A stretch of DNA of 6,833 nt from the NCBI GenBank assembly GCA_030592625.1, contig JAUVIY010000144.1:1-6833 (forward strand), given 5' to 3'. Source of the DNA: Spirochaeta sp. Its GTDB lineage: Bacteria > Spirochaetota > Spirochaetia > DSM-2461. Positions within the stretch are counted from its first letter, which is position 1. Each line of letters opens with the position of its first letter. The notes beneath the pieces are model-generated. The model had not been told where the DNA came from, did not search any database, and saw only the letters and a list, made by a program, of their open reading frames with translations. Below, piece after piece: positions 1 through 6,833 of the stretch. A program made the translations under genes and the position numbers.

Positions 1-2953
<2,953 letters not shown>

Positions 2954-2955
2954 TT

Positions 2956-2960
2956 ACCTC
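2956..2960 (-). promoter_or_regulatory. Ribosome binding site of lacZ
   Basis: On the minus strand GAGGT lies 11 nt before the ATG at 2944. An in-frame TAA between this site and the ATG rules out any earlier in-frame start, so the site supports the chosen start. Confidence 0.6.
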
Positions 2961-2980
2961 GGCTGGAGAATAACACGACC

Positions 2981-2992
2981 GATAACGATATC
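2981..2992. promoter_or_regulatory. Near-perfect 12-bp palindrome in the lacZ leader (possible operator)
   Basis: GATAACGATATC is a palindrome with one mismatched pair and a central C-G step. It lies 37 bp upstream of the lacZ ATG, where a repressor could act. A central CG dyad is typical of LacI-family operators, which often control lacZ, but 12 bp is short and no regulator gene is in the window. The functional call is inference. Confidence 0.25.
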
Positions 2993-3049
2993 ACAGTATG
3001 GCCGGCTTACCCGAATCCAGACTTGCCCGGATTGTGTCAAAAAACTAAA

Positions 3050-3078
3050 CTCATAGTGAGTGTTCCCCACCTTGTCAC
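3050..3078 (-). promoter_or_regulatory. Putative sigma-70-type promoter of lacZ
   Basis: On the minus strand GTGACA (3078-3073, 5 of 6 matches to TTGACA) and TATGAG (3055-3050, 4 of 6 to TATAAT) are separated by exactly 17 bp. Transcription would start near 3043 and leave a leader of about 99 nt. The -35 box lies inside the left arm of the inverted repeat at 3058-3079, while the -10 box lies outside it. A second TTGACA on this strand (3040-3035) has no acceptable -10 partner. No experimental support. Confidence 0.4.
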
Positions 3079-3079
3079 A
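3058..3079 (+). repeat. Left arm of a perfect 22-bp inverted repeat
   Basis: This arm contains GTTCCCCACCTTGTCACA, preceded by GAGT. Its exact reverse complement occurs at 3161-3182, with 22 of 22 positions paired and an 81-bp spacer. The arm itself is not palindromic, so it is not a simple dimer operator. It ends 114 bp upstream of the lacZ start and contains the proposed lacZ -35 box. Confidence 0.95.
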
Positions 3080-3102
3080 TTTTCAGTGAAACCCCGGCAG
3101 TA

Positions 3103-3132
3103 TTGATTTCCGGTTGAATTGACACTTATATA
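3103..3132 (+). promoter_or_regulatory. Putative promoter of pgi
   Basis: TTGATT (3103-3108) and TATATA (3127-3132) are separated by 18 bp. This would place the start near 3139 and give a leader of about 60 nt that includes the short GCCC/GGGC hairpin and the right arm of the inverted repeat. A perfect TTGACA at 3119-3124 competes as a -35 box but lacks a good -10 at normal spacing. The choice is uncertain. Confidence 0.35.
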
Positions 3133-3160
3133 AGGGCCCTTCAGGGCTGTAAGAATATTT

Positions 3161-3182
3161 TGTGACAAGGTGGGGAACACTC
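3161..3182 (-). repeat. Right arm of the perfect 22-bp inverted repeat
   Basis: This is the exact reverse complement of 3058-3079, reading TGTGACAAGGTGGGGAAC on the plus strand. It ends 5 bp before the pgi ribosome binding site and 17 bp before the pgi ATG, so a protein bound here could block pgi transcription or translation initiation. A GTG inside it (3170) is in frame with pgi but has no ribosome binding site. Confidence 0.95.
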
Positions 3183-3187
3183 TATTT

Positions 3188-3191
3188 GGAG
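3188..3191 (+). promoter_or_regulatory. Ribosome binding site that sets the pgi start
   Basis: GGAG followed by 8 A/T-rich bases precedes ATG 3200. It favours that ATG over the in-frame GTG at 3170, which falls within the inverted repeat arm. Confidence 0.8.
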
Positions 3192-3199
3192 AAAATAAT

Positions 3200-4777
3200 A
3201 TGGCTCTTGAATGGAATAACCTCGATAAAACAACCTCATACACACAACTCAGAGACACCGACACGTTTATAAGCCTATCCGATGATCTGACTGGGGAACG
3301 GGTGGAATCCTGGAAGGTGCCTGCCGGCGCCGGTTTGATGTTCCATTACGGGGCCTCAATGGTAACCGAAACTGATCTTACGCGTCTCCAGGCCCTCTCC
3401 GATGAGCAGGAACTCATCGGGAAATATAAAGCCGTCCTCAATGGTGAGAGAATCAATACAGGAGAGGACCGCCGGGTACTCCACCAGCTCACCCGGGGGC
3501 AGTTGGGAGAAGATGTTATCGAAAACGGTATAAATCTTCGTTCTTTCTACATCGAGCAGAATACCCGGGTCAGGGATTTCGCCGAAAAAGTGCATTCGGG
3601 AACCATCACCGGGTCTATCGGTAAGGATTTTGACACGATTGTTCAAATCGGTATCGGCGGTTCAGATCTCGGTCCCCGGGCCCTTTACCTGGCTCTCAGA
3701 CAGATTCACGCCCCGAAAATGAAGGCCTTTTTCGTCTCAAACGTCGATCCCGACGACGCTGCCGACGTCATTTCTCTCATCAACCCGGAAACAACATTAT
3801 TCATCCTCGTGTCCAAGAGTGGTACAACCCAGGAAACCCTGGCCAACAGAGACCTGATAATAACGAAAATGAAGTCGGCAGGCATTCCGGGTTACGACCC
3901 ATCGGGTCATATCATCGCAGTTACGAGCAAAACCAGTCCGCTGGCAGGATCGTCTACCGTACTGGACTCGTTCTATATCGACGATAACATCGGAGGCCGA
4001 TATTCTTCCACCAGCGTCGTGGGGGGTGCTGTTCTATCACTGGCTTTGGGACCCGCGGTCTTTGATGCCCTGCTGACCGGGGCCAATGAAGCCGATAGAT
4101 CGGCTGTAGAACCGGATATCCGCAAGAATGCCTCACTTCTCGACGCCCTGATCGGTGTTTTTAACAGAAATGTCCTGGGCCTGCCGGTCACCGCCGTACT
4201 ACCCTACAGCCAGGCTCTTTCCCGCTTCCCTGCTCATCTCCAGCAGCTGGACATGGAATCCAACGGAAAGAGCGTCAACCGCCGGGGTGAGGCGGTTTCA
4301 TATTCCACCGGTCCCATCGTTTTCGGAGAGCCTGGAACAAACGGTCAACATTCCTTTTATCAGCTTCTGCATCAGGGCACCGACGTGGTACCTCTTCAGT
4401 TTATCGGTTTTCGACAATCTCAGGCAGGCGAAGATATCGAAACTGACGGTTCCACAAGCCAGACAAAGCTCAATGCCAACCTGGTTGCACAAATTATCGC
4501 TTTCGCCAGGGGAAGCCGTAATGAAAATCCCAATAAGAATTTCGACGGTATGAGACCCAGTACGCTCCTGAGCGCCGACCGGCTCGACGCCCGGGTACTC
4601 GGTGCGCTTCTGGCTCATTTCGAGAACAAGGTGATGTTCCAGGGTTTCTGCTGGAATCTGAATTCATTCGACCAGGAAGGCGTACAGCTGGGTAAAATTC
4701 TTACCAGATCCGTCCTTGACGGAAGCTCAGATGATGGAGCCCTTCGGGCTTTCGCCTCGATACTGAGAATAAAATAA
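3200..4777 (+). CDS. pgi: Glucose-6-phosphate isomerase
   Basis: It interconverts glucose 6-phosphate and fructose 6-phosphate in glycolysis and gluconeogenesis, in the cytoplasm. The protein has 525 residues, close to the usual 450-550. Both SIS sugar-phosphate domains are visible: IGIGGSDLGPRA (150-161) and the phosphate loop VSKSGTTQETLAN (204-216) in the first, and the region from about 330 on in the second. Catalytic residues are R267 in GGRYS, E353 in DMESNGKS, H384 in GTNGQHSFYQ and K499 in FDQEGVQLGK. Two motifs depart from the textbook signatures: GGRYSSTSVVGG instead of the common GGRFSxxSxxG, and Gln495 where most family members have Glu (GVELGK). Neither change removes a catalytic residue, so the enzyme should be active. 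ATG 3200 is chosen for its GGAG site. It diverges from lacZ, whose glucose product feeds this step, and ends in a strong terminator. Confidence 0.98.
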   Translation: MALEWNNLDKTTSYTQLRDTDTFISLSDDLTGERVESWKVPAGAGLMFHYGASMVTETDLTRLQALSDEQELIGKYKAVLNGERINTGEDRRVLHQLTRGQLGEDVIENGINLRSFYIEQNTRVRDFAEKVHSGTITGSIGKDFDTIVQIGIGGSDLGPRALYLALRQIHAPKMKAFFVSNVDPDDAADVISLINPETTLFILVSKSGTTQETLANRDLIITKMKSAGIPGYDPSGHIIAVTSKTSPLAGSSTVLDSFYIDDNIGGRYSSTSVVGGAVLSLALGPAVFDALLTGANEADRSAVEPDIRKNASLLDALIGVFNRNVLGLPVTAVLPYSQALSRFPAHLQQLDMESNGKSVNRRGEAVSYSTGPIVFGEPGTNGQHSFYQLLHQGTDVVPLQFIGFRQSQAGEDIETDGSTSQTKLNANLVAQIIAFARGSRNENPNKNFDGMRPSTLLSADRLDARVLGALLAHFENKVMFQGFCWNLNSFDQEGVQLGKILTRSVLDGSSDDGALRAFASILRIK

Positions 4778-4781
4778 CTCC

Positions 4782-4816
4782 GGCTTGTCTCTATCACGAG
4801 ACAAGCCTTTCTCTCT
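4782..4816 (+). terminator. Intrinsic terminator after pgi
   Basis: GGCTTGTCTC (4782-4791) pairs perfectly with GAGACAAGCC (4798-4807) around a 6-base TATCAC loop, followed by TTTCTCTCT. It starts 4 bp after the pgi stop. The T tract is interrupted by C, but the 10-bp stem is strong. It should separate pgi from the next two genes. Confidence 0.9.
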
Positions 4817-4865
4817 GTGCTACCATCCTTCTCGCGTCCGAGCTTGAAAGGATTGACTACAGTAT

Positions 4866-5723
4866 ATGCATCGAACTATCCAAGGCACCCTGCCCCTGGG
4901 CTTCCTGGGATTGATATTCGCGCTGACTCTCTCATTGGCTGAACCACAAATTGCAGCAGGAGCTGAGTACCATGCTGCGGATTCCATCATAGCCCCCCTC
5001 AGGGACGCCGTTTACAACCACGCTCTCACGGAACCGGAAATCCGGAATCTGCACCAGTCCACCCTGGTCAGGATCGCAGTCGAAATCACGGCTGAATCAG
5101 AAGCAATACGGGCCGAAGCCATTGCCCACTACTATCTCGGAAGATATTACCAGGCCATTAAAACCCGGGAAGAGATGATGGCCTATGCCGAAGATATACG
5201 AAACGGTAAGTATCTGGCACTACGGAAATACTATGAAGACCGTGATGCCGCTCTCGAGGCATATACGCAAGCCCGGAGCGCCGCAGAGTCATATCTTATG
5301 CTGGTTCCAGGGGCCGAATCACACCGTCTTTACGGAGAAATCCTCGGTCAGATGCTGTTCCTCGGAAATGCCATCCAGGCGCTGTCCATCGGACCAAAGG
5401 CCAGGAAACATGTAAAAAAAGCCCTGGAACTGGATCCTGATCATATAAAAGCCCTGATACAGGAAGCCTCCCGGCTCGCCTATTCGCCGTCAAGTTATGG
5501 CGGGAATCCCGAGGAAGCTCGTACTCTGTATCGCGAGATACTCAGAAGCGGAGCAGCGGACAGAGAAGACATATTCAATATATACGGTGGTTTCGCAATG
5601 GCTGCGTTCATGGAAGGGCATGACGAAGAAGCCGCTTCATGGTTCAGCGAGGCCTCCCTTCAGTATCCCGGGAATGTATTCGCCGCGGGAATGTTGGATT
5701 ATCTGCAGGAGGAGGCACTTTGA
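4866..5723 (+). CDS. Secreted TPR-like repeat protein of unknown function
   Basis: I do not recognise a specific family member. The 285-residue protein begins with an apparent signal peptide: a short basic start, a hydrophobic core at about 11-25 and a likely AGA cleavage site after residue 33. There is no Cys lipobox, so it is probably soluble in the periplasm. The rest is almost all helical with TPR-like helix pairs, for example around 129-146, 178-206 (HVKKALELDPDHIKALIQEA), 216-229 and 236-266. The stretch LELDPDH...YGGNPEEARTLYREIL resembles the periplasmic TPR proteins associated with TRAP transporters (TatT-like), but no TRAP genes are in view. ATG 4866 has an in-frame TGA 12 bp upstream and only a distant AAAGGA (13-nt gap), so translation initiation may be weak. 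It overlaps the following glycosyltransferase by 4 bp, suggesting a joint envelope role, perhaps as a scaffold. No clear promoter is visible in 4811-4865. Confidence 0.85.
   Translation: MHRTIQGTLPLGFLGLIFALTLSLAEPQIAAGAEYHAADSIIAPLRDAVYNHALTEPEIRNLHQSTLVRIAVEITAESEAIRAEAIAHYYLGRYYQAIKTREEMMAYAEDIRNGKYLALRKYYEDRDAALEAYTQARSAAESYLMLVPGAESHRLYGEILGQMLFLGNAIQALSIGPKARKHVKKALELDPDHIKALIQEASRLAYSPSSYGGNPEEARTLYREILRSGAADREDIFNIYGGFAMAAFMEGHDEEAASWFSEASLQYPGNVFAAGMLDYLQEEAL
5707..5712 (+). promoter_or_regulatory. Strong ribosome binding site for the TTG-started glycosyltransferase
   Basis: AGGAGG, within AGGAGGAGG, lies 7 nt before TTG 5720 and inside the last codons of the TPR gene. It supports the TTG start and its overlap with the upstream stop (TTGA), the usual layout for translational coupling. 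Confidence 0.8.
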
Positions 5724-6833
5724 CAGGAGCCGTCTATGCATGGCTGGTGATAGCCATCGGTATCTACATGCTCGTTTTCACACTGGCCAATATCATCTAC
5801 CTGCGCACCGTATCCCGGAAATCGACGTGTACCGATGGCCCGATGGTTTCAGTCCTGATTCCAGCCAGGAACGAAGCCGCCAGGATCGGTCCGACACTGA
5901 AGTGTCTCACTGAGCAGGACTATGAAAATTACGAAGTGATCGTTATCGATGACAATTCGGATGACGGTACCTGGGAGGTTATCCGGCACTTTTCCGACGG
6001 TAGAAGCAGATTTCGAATCCTCAAGGGACGCAATCTTCCAGATGAGTGGAAGGGCAAGCCCTATGCTATGCAGCAGCTCACCGAAGCTGCTCGAGGAGAG
6101 ATCCTTCTTTTCATCGATGCCGATATGAGACCCGGTCCTGAGCTGGTTTCATGGACCGTCACGAATATGGAGTACCATAAAGTTGATTTTCTATCAGGGT
6201 ATCCCATGCATACAACACCTGAAAAAATGGAATACATGCTCTTTCCCGTGATGTACCTGGCGACATCCTTTCTCCTGCCCCTCTGGCTGTTCCGCCATAG
6301 CAGAACGTACATGTTCTCTCATGCCATCGGACAGTATTTCTGTGTTCGTTCCCGGGTTCTGGATAAAATCGGAGGCTTTCATCCGGTAAGAAATAAGATT
6401 AATGAGGATATACAGATGGCAAGGTATTTGAAAGGCAAAGGCTACAGCCAGGTTTTCCTGGACGCTAAAGACCATTTGTCGGGAAATATGTATGACTCAA
6501 TGCAGCACGCCCGGATGGGAATCATGCGTGTTGTGTATGAGTATTTTGATAATAAGATTTATCCGTTCTTTTTCATGGGTCTCGTCATGGTCGTATTATT
6601 ACTGCTGCCCATCCCCCTGGCCATCGCCGGGGCGCTTACGGGCAATCCTCTATCCCGGCTTATGGGAATCGGGATTCTGATGGTTCTTATTGCCTGGGGC
6701 CTCACTATGAGCGATCGGAAACTCCCCTGGTACACGGCATTCCTGTATCCCGTGCACTTCACATGGGTTATCATTCTGTCTGTTCATTCCATTTTCCTTT
6801 CCAGGAAAGGTCGGGGGTATATGTGGAAAGGTC
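5720..6833 (+). CDS. Membrane-anchored family 2 glycosyltransferase, C-terminus cut by window edge
   Basis: It should transfer a sugar from a nucleotide-sugar donor to an acceptor at the cytoplasmic face of the inner membrane. From TTG 5720 there are 371 codons with no stop; the C-terminal GRGYMWKG resembles the very end of related enzymes, so probably few residues are missing. The N-terminal membrane segment (5-27) precedes the GT-A domain: VSVLIPARNEA (43-53), VIVIDDNSDDGT (73-84), DAD metal motif (133-135, in FIDADMRPGP) and the acidic NED at 228-230. Three further hydrophobic segments lie at about 283-306, 314-330 and 339-360. This layout resembles the CrtQ/HpnB-like glycosyltransferases that act on lipid or carotenoid-type acceptors, but the acceptor cannot be told from sequence. 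No QxxRW motif of processive synthases is seen, so it more likely adds single sugars. It is coupled to the preceding TPR gene. Confidence 0.92.
   Translation, partial: MTGAVYAWLVIAIGIYMLVFTLANIIYLRTVSRKSTCTDGPMVSVLIPARNEAARIGPTLKCLTEQDYENYEVIVIDDNSDDGTWEVIRHFSDGRSRFRILKGRNLPDEWKGKPYAMQQLTEAARGEILLFIDADMRPGPELVSWTVTNMEYHKVDFLSGYPMHTTPEKMEYMLFPVMYLATSFLLPLWLFRHSRTYMFSHAIGQYFCVRSRVLDKIGGFHPVRNKINEDIQMARYLKGKGYSQVFLDAKDHLSGNMYDSMQHARMGIMRVVYEYFDNKIYPFFFMGLVMVVLLLLPIPLAIAGALTGNPLSRLMGIGILMVLIAWGLTMSDRKLPWYTAFLYPVHFTWVIILSVHSIFLSRKGRGYMWKG

Larger units (their letters stand above)
3058..3182. other. 125-bp inverted-repeat-bounded segment: paired control site or MITE-like element
   Basis: Perfect 22-bp inverted arms bound an 81-bp spacer that holds no gene. 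The spacer contains several small dyads: TTTCAGTGAAA (3081-3091), CTTATATAAG (3125-3134), GGGCCC (3134-3139) and GCCC-TTCA-GGGC (3136-3147). Two readings fit. It may be two identical regulator sites facing outward toward lacZ and pgi. Or it may be a small non-autonomous element; the inner core of the arms gives TGTT...AACA ends (3061-3179), as in several insertion-sequence families. I see no convincing target-site duplication next to it and no transposase. The segment would carry the likely pgi promoter and the lacZ -35 box, so in either case it should affect expression. Confidence 0.5.

Noticed and set aside
3161..3190. A pgi promoter mirrored from the lacZ one, using GTGACA in the right arm
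   Set aside because: At 17 bp spacing the -10 would be TTTGGA and overlap the ribosome site, leaving no leader; not credible.
3170..3199. A GTG start for pgi that would add 10 residues
   Set aside because: It lies within the inverted repeat arm with no ribosome site, while ATG 3200 has GGAG at ideal spacing and begins where family members begin.
4811..4865. A promoter for the TPR gene
   Set aside because: TTGAAA and TTGACT occur but lie too close to the ATG, and TACCAT has no -35 partner at proper spacing.

Overview
The window reads as ordinary bacterial chromosome of roughly 50% GC. It has two transcription units diverging from a 255-bp intergenic region, plus a two-gene unit downstream. 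The taxon is uncertain. The style of the glucose-6-phosphate isomerase and of the periplasmic TPR protein suggests a free-living spirochaete (Spirochaeta-like), but this is a weak inference from protein resemblance alone.

Left part, minus strand (positions 2944 down to 1): one very long open frame, cut by the left window edge, encodes a LacZ-type GH2 beta-galactosidase. All catalytic residues are visible; only about the last 100 residues lie outside the window. Middle (2945-3199): the divergent promoter region. It contains a perfect 22-bp inverted repeat, with arms at 3058-3079 and 3161-3182 facing outward toward the two genes and enclosing an 81-bp spacer rich in small dyads. This is the most notable non-coding structure here. 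It could be a paired operator or a 125-bp MITE-like element. Plus strand 3200-4777: pgi, glucose-6-phosphate isomerase, ended by a strong intrinsic terminator at 4782-4816.

Right part, plus strand: a secreted TPR-like protein of unknown function (4866-5723) overlaps by 4 bp a membrane-anchored family-2 glycosyltransferase. The latter starts at TTG 5720 and runs off the right edge.

How the genes fit together: LacZ splits lactose or other beta-galactosides into galactose and glucose. After phosphorylation, glucose passes through PGI into glycolysis, so the divergent pair makes sense as a carbohydrate-catabolism locus with a shared control region. The TPR protein and glycosyltransferase pair looks like an envelope or glycolipid function that is translationally coupled and separated from pgi by the terminator. 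I found no RNA genes, CRISPR array or intact transposase, and no convincing new multi-gene system. The observations worth following are the inverted repeat between lacZ and pgi, an inserted loop in LacZ, and the coupled TPR-glycosyltransferase pair.
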